From Paludibacter sp. (GTDB lineage: Bacteria; Bacteroidota; Bacteroidia; Bacteroidales; Paludibacteraceae), in NCBI GenBank assembly GCA_030655595.1, contig JAUSNQ010000135.1, positions 1 through 13,389 of the forward strand: a stretch of 13,389 nucleotides of DNA, given 5' to 3'. This document shows, piece by piece, positions 1 through 6,732 of this stretch. The position numbers and the translations under genes were made by a program. Every line of letters starts with the position of its first letter. Position 1 is the first letter of the stretch. The notes beneath the pieces were generated by a model. That model was not told the DNA's origin. It worked only from the letters and a program-made list of their open reading frames with translations, and did not search any database.

Positions 1-647
1 TAGATAAGCTCTTTCTAGATCACCGCATAGTCATGCTGGTCGGAGGTTCAATGATGTATATCGATGCGGTTTGTAATGGGATGGATGATATTCCCACCGT
101 GGATGAAGCAATCAGAACTCACTGGCAACAGATTTATACTACGCAAGGTCTTACATTTATTCAGGAGAAACTGAAAAGGCTTGATCCGATTCATTACCAG
201 CAGGTCGATTTGCAAAACCACAAGCGTGTCTTGCATGCGTTGGAAATTTGCTCTCAAACCGGAAAGCCGTATTCAGCTTTAAGGACAGGCGAAAGAAAAA
301 AAAGGAACTTCAATATTCTCAAAATCGGATTAAACCGTCCCCGCCCGGAATTGTATGACCGGATAAATCATCGTGTTGAGGTGATGATAGAAAACGGTCT
401 GCTGGAGGAAGCTTCTCAATTTTACCCATACAAGCATTTGAATACGCTTAATACAGTCGGCTACAAAGAATTGTATGATTATTTGGATGGGAAATGCTCT
501 TTGCAGGAAGCTGTGCAAATGATCAAACAGGATTCACGCAGGTATGCAAAACGTCAATTGACATGGTTTAACCGTGATCAGGATGTCTCGTGGTTTCATC
601 CGGAAGAGGAAGATTGTATTCTGAACTATATCAATCAATCGATTTAA
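1..647 (+). CDS. miaA: tRNA dimethylallyltransferase MiaA (5' partial)
   Basis: MiaA transfers a dimethylallyl group to N6 of adenosine 37 in tRNAs that read codons starting with U. The reading frame is already open at the window edge (first whole codon at position 3), so this is the C-terminal 214 residues. About the first 90 residues, including the Walker A loop, lie outside. Visible family landmarks are LVGGSMMYIDAVCNG near the visible start, the DPIHYQQVDLQNHKRVLHAL helix region, TVGYKELYDYL, and the C-terminal RRYAKRQLTWF tRNA-binding motif. An ATG at 33 is internal, because the preceding codons (DKLFLDHRIV) match the family. The gene ends 45 bases before the preferred rnz start with no terminator between, so miaA-rnz cotranscription is likely. 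Both act on tRNA. Confidence 0.95.
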   Translation, partial: DKLFLDHRIVMLVGGSMMYIDAVCNGMDDIPTVDEAIRTHWQQIYTTQGLTFIQEKLKRLDPIHYQQVDLQNHKRVLHALEICSQTGKPYSALRTGERKKRNFNILKIGLNRPRPELYDRINHRVEVMIENGLLEEASQFYPYKHLNTLNTVGYKELYDYLDGKCSLQEAVQMIKQDSRRYAKRQLTWFNRDQDVSWFHPEEEDCILNYINQSI

Positions 648-692
648 AAGTCAAAGCTGCTCCACTGTTTGTTGAAAAATCCAATAGGTACA

Positions 693-1604
693 ATGTCTGC
701 AAAATTATTTATATTAGGTTCCGGTTCTGCACTTCCAACGAAGTTTAACTTTCCTACTTCTCAGATATTTGAATTGAGAGACAAACAATACATGATTGAT
801 TGTGGAGAGGGTACCCAAATACGGATGCGGCAAATGGGGTTGAAAATTAACAGATTGGGACATATTTTTATCTCACATTTACACGGGGATCACTGTTTTG
901 GTTTGATAGGTTTGATTTCTTCTTTCGGTATGCTCAATCGAACTGCTGAATTATATGTGCATGGACCAATCGGGATAACCAAATTGTTTGAATCTCATTT
1001 GGCTTTCTTTTGCGAAAATCTCCCTTTTCAGGTTATTTTCGAGGAATTTGATACACGAAAACATGATTTGATATTTGAAGATCGTTCTGTATCGGTTTAT
1101 TCAATACCACTCAAACACCGTGTTCCCTGCAGCGGCTTTCTTTTTAATGAAAAAGCGCTTGACCGCCATATCAACCGTGCAATGATTGATTTTTATCAAG
1201 TACCGGTTGCTCAGTTAAATCTGATTAAAAGAGGTGCAGATTACGTAACTCCTGATGGTGATATCATTTTGAATGAGTGTTTGACCACGTCGCCCGACAA
1301 GACTGTCAGATATGCCTATTGTTCCGATACAGCTTATCATGAGAAAATTATTCCGTTAATTCAAGGAGTGGATTTGCTATATCATGAAGCAACTTTTGCA
1401 GAATCGGAAAAGATGCGTGCAAAGTCAACCATGCATTCAACAGCAATTCAGGCTGCAATTATTGCCCAAAAGGCACAGGTTGCAAAATTGATGATTGGTC
1501 ACTTTTCGGCTAGATATACCAACCAAAATGTACTTCTTGAAGAGGCTCAATCAATTTTTCAACCTGTTATATTAGCAGAGGATATGCTTGTGCTTGAATT
1601 TTAA
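693..1604 (+). CDS. rnz: Ribonuclease Z (tRNA 3' processing endonuclease)
   Basis: RNase Z cleaves the 3' trailer from tRNA precursors. It is a metallo-beta-lactamase-fold zinc enzyme of about 300 residues; this one has 303. The N-terminal strand FILGSGSALPT is followed by MIDCGEGTQ and the zinc signature HLHGDH at residues 62-67, placed in the typical ISHLHGDHCFGL context. Further metal ligands sit in YCSDTAYH and LLYHEATF, and a late GHFSARY supplies the last histidine. The segment around YQVPVAQLNLIKRGADYVTPDG corresponds to the tRNA-binding exosite arm region. I chose the ATG at 693. An in-frame TTG at 669 would add eight residues (MLKNPIGT) before the conserved start and is less likely. 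The gene converges on the S41 protease gene, with nine bases between the stop codons and no visible hairpin terminator. Confidence 0.95.
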   Translation: MSAKLFILGSGSALPTKFNFPTSQIFELRDKQYMIDCGEGTQIRMRQMGLKINRLGHIFISHLHGDHCFGLIGLISSFGMLNRTAELYVHGPIGITKLFESHLAFFCENLPFQVIFEEFDTRKHDLIFEDRSVSVYSIPLKHRVPCSGFLFNEKALDRHINRAMIDFYQVPVAQLNLIKRGADYVTPDGDIILNECLTTSPDKTVRYAYCSDTAYHEKIIPLIQGVDLLYHEATFAESEKMRAKSTMHSTAIQAAIIAQKAQVAKLMIGHFSARYTNQNVLLEEAQSIFQPVILAEDMLVLEF

Positions 1605-1613
1605 TCAATTTTC

Positions 1614-3233
1614 TTATTCTTTTCTCAAAACTTCCACAGCTTTCTTGACTGCCGGGTCATCCTGAAATAAAATCGGAAAAAATCCGGGATCTCCAAGAAT
1701 ATTTCTTGAAATATAAGCTTTCAAACGGTTGGTGATAATTCCTTTAGACAATTCAATTTGCTTTGGTACAGCCTTTACTCCTTTGGTTTCTGCATAAGTA
1801 ACGAACTGTGTAAGTAAGTTTTGAGCATTCAGGTGACGCTCCATCGCTTTCCAGTCCTTGTGCTTAGCTAATTGTTCGCGGTTTTTATCTGTATAAGCAA
1901 AGGCAAACTGATACATGTAAGCGGAATTGATGATTTTATTCAGATAGGGCGTAAATTCAGTTGTGTCGCGTGGAATGAAAATATCAGGCATGATACCTCC
2001 TCCGCCATAAACTGTCCTTCCGGATAAAGTTTTGTATTGTACTGTGTCTGCATTTTGAATGCTGTCTTCAGTATAAAATTCACCGTGCAGGAAACGGTTG
2101 TAAATGTCCTGGTTGTAATCATCGTTTTTACCGTTTTCATAATGCTTTTGAATGCTTCTGCCTGAAGGCGTGTAGTATCTCGCAACTGTCAATCTCACTG
2201 CTGAACCATCGGATAAACCTTTTTGTTGCTGTACCAGGCCTTTTCCAAACGACCTTCTGCCGATAACCATGCCCCTGTCGTTGTCCTGTATAGCACCAGC
2301 AAAAATCTCACTGGCTGAAGCAGAGAATTCATCAATTAAAACTACCACAGGATTATTGATACAACTCCCTGTTCCATCTGAGAATGCATCAAAACGCGGA
2401 TATGATTTTCCTTCTGTATAAACAATGAGTTGACGGGCTGGCAAAAATTCATTGATCATTGAAATGGCTCTGTCTAAATACCCTCCGCTGTTTTCACGTA
2501 AATCGATGATGAATTTTTTTCCTCCTTTTGCTCGTAAATCGGCAATAGCTGTCAAAAATTCTGAATAAGTTGTTTCGCCAAATTTGTTTACTTTAATCAA
2601 TCCAACTTCGGGTTCAATTATATAGTGAATATCAACCGAGCTGACCGGAATTTGACCGCGTGTAATGTGATAACTCAACACTTCTTTTGTACCTTGTCTT
2701 TTAATGCCGAGTTTTACTTGTGTGTCGGCTTGTCCGCGGAGTTTTTTCATCACCTTTTCGTTGGTAATGTTTTTTCCGGTAAAAGTGGAATCATCTACCA
2801 ATACAATCCTGTCACCGGCCAACAGACCAACCTTTTCGGAAGGACCACCACTGATAACAGATATAATCATGATGGTGTCGTTTTGAATGTTGAATTGTAC
2901 GCCTATCCCGCTAAAACTTCCTTCTAACTCGTTGTTTACAATTTCTAAATCTTTTGCAGGTATATATACCGAGTGGGGGTCAAGTCTGGAAATTAATTCA
3001 ACAGCCATTTCCTCTGTGAGATTGCTGATATCAACTGTGTCAACATAATGACTATCAATAAGCTGCATCAATTCCTCAAGTTTATTATCAGAGTTCATCA
3101 GTTTATTAAAAAATGCAGGGAAAGCTTGATTCTGACTGCCTAATTGTCTGACAGCAATTAAATTTCCCAATAGCAAACCAATGATGATTGATGCCAAAAC
3201 AATTAATACCAGATTTAAATTCTTTTTACTCAT
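1614..3233 (-). CDS. S41 family carboxyl-terminal processing protease with PDZ domain
   Basis: This is a membrane-anchored C-terminal processing peptidase (CtpA/Prc type) of 539 residues, expected to act in the periplasm on envelope proteins. Residues 8-27 form a hydrophobic signal anchor after a basic MSKKNLN start. A PDZ domain covers roughly 98-175 (GSFSGIGVQF, then PSEKVGLLAGDRIVLVD). The S41 core follows (FIIDLRENSGGYLDRAI). The SASASEIFAG motif holds the expected nucleophile Ser306, and FGKGLVQ holds the general base Lys331; their 25-residue spacing matches the family's Ser/Lys dyad. The C-terminal 110 residues are a less recognisable helical tail. I chose the ATG at 3233; a TTG at 3272 would add 13 polar residues before the anchor. 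It is the last gene of the mpl unit, 62 bases after the deaminase. Substrates are unknown. Confidence 0.93.
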   Translation of the reverse strand: MSKKNLNLVLIVLASIIIGLLLGNLIAVRQLGSQNQAFPAFFNKLMNSDNKLEELMQLIDSHYVDTVDISNLTEEMAVELISRLDPHSVYIPAKDLEIVNNELEGSFSGIGVQFNIQNDTIMIISVISGGPSEKVGLLAGDRIVLVDDSTFTGKNITNEKVMKKLRGQADTQVKLGIKRQGTKEVLSYHITRGQIPVSSVDIHYIIEPEVGLIKVNKFGETTYSEFLTAIADLRAKGGKKFIIDLRENSGGYLDRAISMINEFLPARQLIVYTEGKSYPRFDAFSDGTGSCINNPVVVLIDEFSASASEIFAGAIQDNDRGMVIGRRSFGKGLVQQQKGLSDGSAVRLTVARYYTPSGRSIQKHYENGKNDDYNQDIYNRFLHGEFYTEDSIQNADTVQYKTLSGRTVYGGGGIMPDIFIPRDTTEFTPYLNKIINSAYMYQFAFAYTDKNREQLAKHKDWKAMERHLNAQNLLTQFVTYAETKGVKAVPKQIELSKGIITNRLKAYISRNILGDPGFFPILFQDDPAVKKAVEVLRKE

Positions 3234-3295
3234 ATAGTTTTGATGTTTATGCTGCTTTTTAAATGACTGCAACTTTTTTTATTTAAGACTGCAAA

Positions 3296-3733
3296 TTATA
3301 CGGCTTTTTCATGTTCAATTTTCAACAACTCAACCTCAATTTTCGCTCTTTCGAGCAATTCTACGCCGTCCATGATGCGGTATGCTTCTCCGTACACCAC
3401 GCGTTTAATCCCTGCTTGTATAATGAGCTTTGCACATTCAATACAGGGAGATGCGGTCACGTATAATGTAGCGCCATCACTGCTATTGTGTGAACGAGCA
3501 ATCTTCGAAATGGCGTTTGCTTCAGCATGAAGGACATAGGCTTTCGACACATTGTTTTCATCCTCACACTTATTTTCAAATCCGGAGGGAGTCCCATTGT
3601 ATCCATCAGAAATGATCATTTTATTCTTAACCAATAGTGCGCCGACTTTTCTCCTTTCACAATAAGAATTTTCCGCCCAAATTCGAGCCATGCGCATGTA
3701 ACGTTCATCCAACAGTCTTTGTTTATTGTTCAT
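3296..3733 (-). CDS. comEB: Deoxycytidylate deaminase (ComEB/dCMP deaminase family)
   Basis: This zinc-dependent deaminase probably converts dCMP to dUMP, feeding thymidylate synthesis. It has 145 residues, the usual length. The catalytic motifs are complete: HAEANAI (His69, Glu71) and TASPCIECAK (Cys97, Cys100) form the zinc site and proton shuttle. The upstream DGYNGTPSGF segment is typical of dCMP deaminases rather than free cytidine or tRNA-adenosine deaminases. The fused name ComEB comes from the Bacillus competence locus; nothing here suggests a role in competence. It starts at the ATG 14 bases after the mpl stop, which indicates one transcript with mpl, and is followed after 62 bases by the S41 protease. 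Substrate choice (dCMP versus a related nucleotide) is inferred from the family. Confidence 0.93.
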   Translation of the reverse strand: MNNKQRLLDERYMRMARIWAENSYCERRKVGALLVKNKMIISDGYNGTPSGFENKCEDENNVSKAYVLHAEANAISKIARSHNSSDGATLYVTASPCIECAKLIIQAGIKRVVYGEAYRIMDGVELLERAKIEVELLKIEHEKAV

Positions 3734-3747
3734 CTTGTTATTGCAAT

Positions 3748-5121
3748 TTATTCAGTTTTATTTAACAGGTCTTTAGCGAATTCAATTAGATTCAATCCGG
3801 AGAAATTCCCGGATGTCATCAATAATAATGCAGTGTTTTTGTAATTCAGACTCTGCATTTTCTGCTTAAAAGCCACAGAGTCGTTATAAACAGATAAGTT
3901 ATTACCCCCGAAAGCTTGTTTTACTTCTTCAGGTGTGATGGTTTTTAATTTTTTGTGTTTGATAACATCAGGATTATAATACACAAAAGCCATATCTGCT
4001 TCCTCCATGCACCCTGCGTATTGGGGTAAAAAGGACTCGGTCAGACTGCTGAAAGTGTGCAACTCCATGCAGGCAATAAGCTGCTTGTCCGGAAATTGAG
4101 ATCTGACGGCATGTACAGTTGCTATTAGTTTCGAGGGAGAATGTGCGAAATCTTTGTATGCTACAGCATCTTTCGTCTGGCAAATTTGCTGCATCCGATT
4201 CGAAGCTCCAGGAAAATCGGAAATCGCATTGTTGAATTGTTCTTCTGTCACACCGATTTGTTTACAAGCCAAACGAGCCGCATGTAAATTTTGAAGGTTG
4301 TGCTCTCCAAAAATCTTCAGGGGAACTTTCCCCTTGCGTGTTATTAGATAAGTCACTCCATCAACCACTTCATGCTCAGGTGTGTTATAAGGAAAAGCAA
4401 CCACATCCCGCCTCAGATTCTTAGTCATGTCCATCAGCGCTTCATCTCCATCAAAATATATGAGTCGTCCCTGAATTTCCATTAAATCAATAAACTTTTT
4501 GAATTGTTCGACATAATTCTCAAAAGTTGGAAAAACATTGATATGATCCCATGCAATGCCTGTTAATATAGCGATGTGGGGTTTGTATAAATGAAACTTC
4601 GGTCGCAGATCGATGGGTGACGTCAGGTACTCATCTCCTTCGAAAACCGCAATTCGGGAGTCACTTGAAAGTTTGACCATGTTATCGAATCCTTCAATCT
4701 GAGCACCTACCATATAATCGGTGTCAATTTTCAATTTTTGTAATACGTATAAAATCATGGCGGTTGTAGACGTTTTGCCATGACTGCCACCTACGACGAT
4801 GCGGGTTTTATTTCGGGTTTGTTGAAAAAGATATTCCGGAAAAGAATAGATTTTTAAACCAAGTTCTTTGGCGCGTAATAATTCCGGGTTGTCAAGTTTG
4901 GCATGCATGCCTAAAATGACTGCAACAAGGTTGGAGTGAATTCTTTCAGGATACCACCCTATTTTGTCGGGTAATAATCCGTGTTCCTTGAGCCTGCTCA
5001 ACGATGGTTCGAAAATTTCGTCGTCCGATCCGGTGACTAAATATTGATCTTTTTTGCTGATGGCAATAGCAAGATTGTGCATGGCAGCTCCGCCGATGGC
5101 AATGAAGTGTACGCGTTGCAT
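3748..5121 (-). CDS. mpl: UDP-N-acetylmuramate:L-alanyl-gamma-D-glutamyl-meso-diaminopimelate ligase
   Basis: Mpl is a cytoplasmic Mur-ligase-family enzyme that attaches recycled L-Ala-D-Glu-meso-Dap tripeptide to UDP-MurNAc, salvaging peptidoglycan fragments. The 457 residues show an N-terminal Rossmann-like region (MQRVHFIAIGGAAMHNLA), the ATP loop GGSHGKTSTT at 111-120, EGDEY at 161-165, AWDHINVF at 190-197, FGEHNLQN at 271-278 and DFAHSPSK at 324-331, in standard Mur ligase order. Mpl is favoured over MurC because of the GGAAMHNLA start, the EGDEYLTSP motif and the C-terminal LLLMTSGNFSGLN; the gene also lies outside any mur/fts cluster. The start is the ATG at 5121. It heads a minus-strand unit with the dCMP deaminase and S41 protease genes. 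A TACTTTTG box at 5171-5178 on this strand may be its -7 element. Confidence 0.93.
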   Translation of the reverse strand: MQRVHFIAIGGAAMHNLAIAISKKDQYLVTGSDDEIFEPSLSRLKEHGLLPDKIGWYPERIHSNLVAVILGMHAKLDNPELLRAKELGLKIYSFPEYLFQQTRNKTRIVVGGSHGKTSTTAMILYVLQKLKIDTDYMVGAQIEGFDNMVKLSSDSRIAVFEGDEYLTSPIDLRPKFHLYKPHIAILTGIAWDHINVFPTFENYVEQFKKFIDLMEIQGRLIYFDGDEALMDMTKNLRRDVVAFPYNTPEHEVVDGVTYLITRKGKVPLKIFGEHNLQNLHAARLACKQIGVTEEQFNNAISDFPGASNRMQQICQTKDAVAYKDFAHSPSKLIATVHAVRSQFPDKQLIACMELHTFSSLTESFLPQYAGCMEEADMAFVYYNPDVIKHKKLKTITPEEVKQAFGGNNLSVYNDSVAFKQKMQSLNYKNTALLLMTSGNFSGLNLIEFAKDLLNKTE

Positions 5122-5122
5122 G

Positions 5123-5153
5123 TTTGTTGGTATACTGTTTTTAGTTATTTTTG
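5123..5153 (+). promoter_or_regulatory. Bacteroidota-type promoter for the MBL-fold hydrolase gene
   Basis: TTTG at 5123-5126 and TATTTTTG at 5146-5153 are separated by 19 bases, an excellent fit to the -33 TTTG / -7 TAnnTTTG pattern. The predicted start point is near 5160, about 36 nt before the ATG at 5196. This supports the upstream ATG, and not the one at 5273, as the ancestral start of the hydrolase. The -33 box begins two bases beyond the mpl start codon. Confidence 0.65.
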
Positions 5154-5170
5154 TGCGAAAATTGAATCAG

Positions 5171-5178
5171 CAAAAGTA
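5171..5178 (-). promoter_or_regulatory. Possible -7 element for mpl
   Basis: Read on the minus strand this is TACTTTTG, a match to the Bacteroidota -7 consensus TAnnTTTG, lying 50 bases upstream of the mpl ATG. Initiation would be expected near 5164, giving a leader of about 43 nt. I find no good TTTG at the expected -33 position, so the call rests on one box. It faces the promoter of the neighbouring hydrolase gene. Confidence 0.4.
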
Positions 5179-5195
5179 ATAAAAATTACCCAATA

Positions 5196-5318
5196 ATGAA
5201 TATAAGCAAAATTGAATCAGGATACTTTAACGCCGACGGTGGAGCGTGTTTTGGTGTAGTTCCTAAAAGAGTATGGAGCAAACGCTATCCTGTGATGAGG
5301 ATAACTTCTGTAAATTGA
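5196..5318 (+). pseudogene. Detached N-terminal fragment of the MBL-fold hydrolase
   Basis: Translating from the ATG at 5196 gives MNISKIESGYFNADGGACFG and then VVPKRVWSKRYPV, after which the frame turns to nonsense and stops at TGA 5316-5318. The readable part matches the usual start of a Bacteroidota metallo-beta-lactamase hydrolase subfamily (first strand, then DGGAxFGVVPK). The homologous continuation, DEDNFCKLTMRCL, is in a different frame beginning at GAT 5294-5296. Joining the two needs one extra base around 5290-5294 (for example CCT-GTN-GAT). The promoter at 5123-5153 sits correctly for this start. The fragment and the downstream frame (5273-6043) are therefore one broken gene, or one intact gene with a sequencing error. 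The joined protein would have about 282 residues. Confidence 0.8.
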
Positions 5319-6043
5319 CGATGCGTTGTTTGCATGTTGAGATAGGCGACAGGAAAATTTTGATTGATACAGGAACAGGCACTAAACAAGCTGATTATCT
5401 GAAGTTTTATGGAATTAAAGAGATTGTTGATTTTGAAAAGGAATTAAATAAATCCGGTTTGTCGTGCAATGACATTACCGATGTGATTTTAACTCACCTG
5501 CATTTCGACCATTGTGGAGGCTGCACCCAATATAACAAACAGAAAGAAATTGAACTGACCTTCCCCAATGCCTATTATTGGGTTGGTGAAACGCAATGGA
5601 AAAACATGATGTCGCCGAATGTACGTGAAGGGGATTCTTATTTCCTTGAAAATATGCTACCTATACAGGAAGCCGGAAGATTGAAGTTGGTGACAGAGGA
5701 TTTTACACTTTATCCGGGTGTTGAGATTAAGATTTTCAACGGACACACAGTCGGACAATTAGTTACTTACATGCATACCGGAGAAAAAACATGTGTTTAT
5801 GTCGGCGATGTGATTCCCGTAGCTGCCAATGTCCCTTTGGCCTGGGTTTCGGCTTACGATACTTTCCCCATTACTTCTATGACTGAAAAGAAGAGGTTGA
5901 TGGATGAAGCGATTGCCAATCATCAAATCCTGATTTTTGAACACGATGCCTATACAGAATGTTGCACAGTGACGGTGTCAAACGGAAAATACAAAGTCCT
6001 GGAAACGATGACACTCGAAGACCTCCTCGCTTTTCGCTCTTAG
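5273..6043 (+). CDS. Metallo-beta-lactamase-fold hydrolase, main frame (N-terminally truncated by frameshift)
   Basis: This frame carries the catalytic body of an MBL-fold hydrolase resembling the N-acyl-homoserine-lactonase-like branch. In its 256 residues, HLHFDH lies at 75-80, GHTVGQ at 157-162, GDVIP at 178-182 and FEHD at 222-225. These supply a full two-metal ligand set (His75, His77, Asp79, His80, His158, Asp179, His224). The first seven residues (MEQTLSC) are probably not native: they come from out-of-frame reading of the true N-terminal coding region, which starts at 5196 in another frame. Homology begins at DEDNFCKL. Without the 33 upstream residues the first beta strand of the fold is missing, so a product starting here may not fold. 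The substrate is unknown, and a role in quorum quenching should not be assumed. An intrinsic terminator follows directly. Confidence 0.8.
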   Translation: MEQTLSCDEDNFCKLTMRCLHVEIGDRKILIDTGTGTKQADYLKFYGIKEIVDFEKELNKSGLSCNDITDVILTHLHFDHCGGCTQYNKQKEIELTFPNAYYWVGETQWKNMMSPNVREGDSYFLENMLPIQEAGRLKLVTEDFTLYPGVEIKIFNGHTVGQLVTYMHTGEKTCVYVGDVIPVAANVPLAWVSAYDTFPITSMTEKKRLMDEAIANHQILIFEHDAYTECCTVTVSNGKYKVLETMTLEDLLAFRS

Positions 6044-6055
6044 CTCTTCGCTAAC

Positions 6056-6100
6056 AAATACCCTGAATATGGTATAAAATTACGCCATACAGGGTATTTT
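6056..6100 (+). terminator. Intrinsic terminator after the MBL-fold hydrolase gene
   Basis: AAATACCCTG (6056-6065) is the exact complement of CAGGGTATTT (6090-6099). Inside it, TATGG (6068-6072) pairs with CCATA (6085-6089), with a two-base bulge on the left arm and a 12-nt loop. That makes 15 base pairs ending in a T-run (TATTTT). It begins 13 bases after the TAG stop. The left-arm A residues could give weak function on the other strand, but no minus-strand gene ends here. Confidence 0.8.
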
Positions 6101-6127
6101 CATACAATTTAAATACACATATCTTTG
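6097..6127 (+). promoter_or_regulatory. Promoter for the DUF4395 gene
   Basis: TATCTTTG at 6120-6127 matches the TAnnTTTG -7 box. Nineteen bases upstream, TTTT at 6097-6100 is a one-mismatch -33 element made from the T-run of the preceding terminator. The predicted start is near 6134, about 23 nt before the ATG at 6157. Confidence 0.6.
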
Positions 6128-6156
6128 TTGCATCATAATCAAAAAAAAATAAAGGT

Positions 6157-6639
6157 ATGAATAACAATGCATTTTGCCCGATATCATTCAAGAAAATTGA
6201 TGAAAACGTTGCCCGGTTGAATGGGTTTTTTACTGTCATATTACTAACGTTGTTCTTAGTCACTTCCAATATCTTCATCGTACTTTTTTTATTAGCTGAT
6301 TTTTTGGTCAGAGGGATTGAAAAGCCGCAATGGAGTCCGTTGGCAATTGTTTCTAAATTCATCTTATCCAACATTAAAGCAAAACCCCATCCAATCAATG
6401 CAGGTCCGAAACTCTTTGCTGCCCGGATAGGAGTTCTGTTTACGGTTTTAATTAGTTTATCAACACTCGCAGGATTCAATGTTTTAGCACTTACCTTCAC
6501 GGGTGTCTTCGGAATTTGTGCCCTCCTTGAAGCTGCTGTTGGATTTTGTGTTGCTTGTAAATTATATCCTTTCATTTACAAGTTGATTTATCAATCGGAT
6601 TTCAAAAAAATGAATTTTAAGTCCGACTGGCAAATATAA
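6157..6639 (+). CDS. DUF4395 family integral membrane protein
   Basis: This is a 160-residue inner-membrane protein of unknown function. Recognisable DUF4395 features are the N-terminal CPIS with IDENVARLNG, the DFLVRGIEKPQWSPLA loop, the conserved NAGPKLFAARIG segment at 81-92, and the closing LLEAAVGFCVACKLYPFIY at 123-141. Hydrophobic stretches at about 22-36, 38-51, 92-109 and 110-131 suggest four membrane segments, in two hairpins around the conserved polar loop. Cys7 and the Cys131/Cys134 pair (CxxC) are notable and could bind metal or be redox active, but that is only inference. It has its own promoter (6097-6127) between a terminator and the kbl promoter, so it appears to be transcribed alone. 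The start is the ATG at 6157, preceded by an A-rich stretch. Confidence 0.85.
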   Translation: MNNNAFCPISFKKIDENVARLNGFFTVILLTLFLVTSNIFIVLFLLADFLVRGIEKPQWSPLAIVSKFILSNIKAKPHPINAGPKLFAARIGVLFTVLISLSTLAGFNVLALTFTGVFGICALLEAAVGFCVACKLYPFIYKLIYQSDFKKMNFKSDWQI

Positions 6640-6674
6640 AATGATAATAGCCTGAATAAAAAATCAAATATCTG

Positions 6675-6704
6675 TTTGTTTTTAAGAAGATAATACTACA
6701 TTTG
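6675..6704 (+). promoter_or_regulatory. Promoter for kbl-tdh
   Basis: TTTG at 6675-6678 and TACATTTG at 6697-6704 are 18 bases apart, fitting the Bacteroidota -33/-7 pattern. The predicted start is near 6711, about 22 nt before the kbl ATG. A 7-bp inverted repeat (ATATCTG 6668-6674, CAGATAT 6723-6729) brackets the promoter and could be a pair of regulator half-sites, though repeats this short also arise by chance. Confidence 0.6.
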
Positions 6705-6732
6705 TGATTCTTACTATCTAATCAGATATGCC

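Noticed and set aside
669..692. Upstream TTG start for rnz, adding eight residues (MLKNPIGT)
   Set aside because: The family start is close to the FILGSGSALPT strand, and an ATG at 693 gives a standard 303-residue protein.
1605..1613. Bidirectional terminator between rnz and the S41 protease
   Set aside because: The nine-base gap and flanking codons show no convincing stem, so termination of these convergent genes is not explained by a visible hairpin.
3234..3272. Upstream TTG start for the S41 protease
   Set aside because: The extension is polar and low-complexity, precedes the signal anchor, and reaches toward the end of the preceding gene. The ATG at 3233 followed by MSKKNLN and the hydrophobic anchor is the more natural start.
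5260..5300. Programmed -1 ribosomal frameshifting to join the two hydrolase frames
   Set aside because: No in-frame slippery heptamer of the X-XXY-YYZ type and no obvious stimulatory hairpin are visible at the junction, and the homology break lies at CCTGT/GAT rather than at an A-run.
6051..6575. Minus-strand open frame of 174 codons opposite the DUF4395 gene
   Set aside because: It runs through the terminator hairpin, resembles no known family, and mirrors a clear membrane-protein gene on the plus strand. It is a shadow frame.
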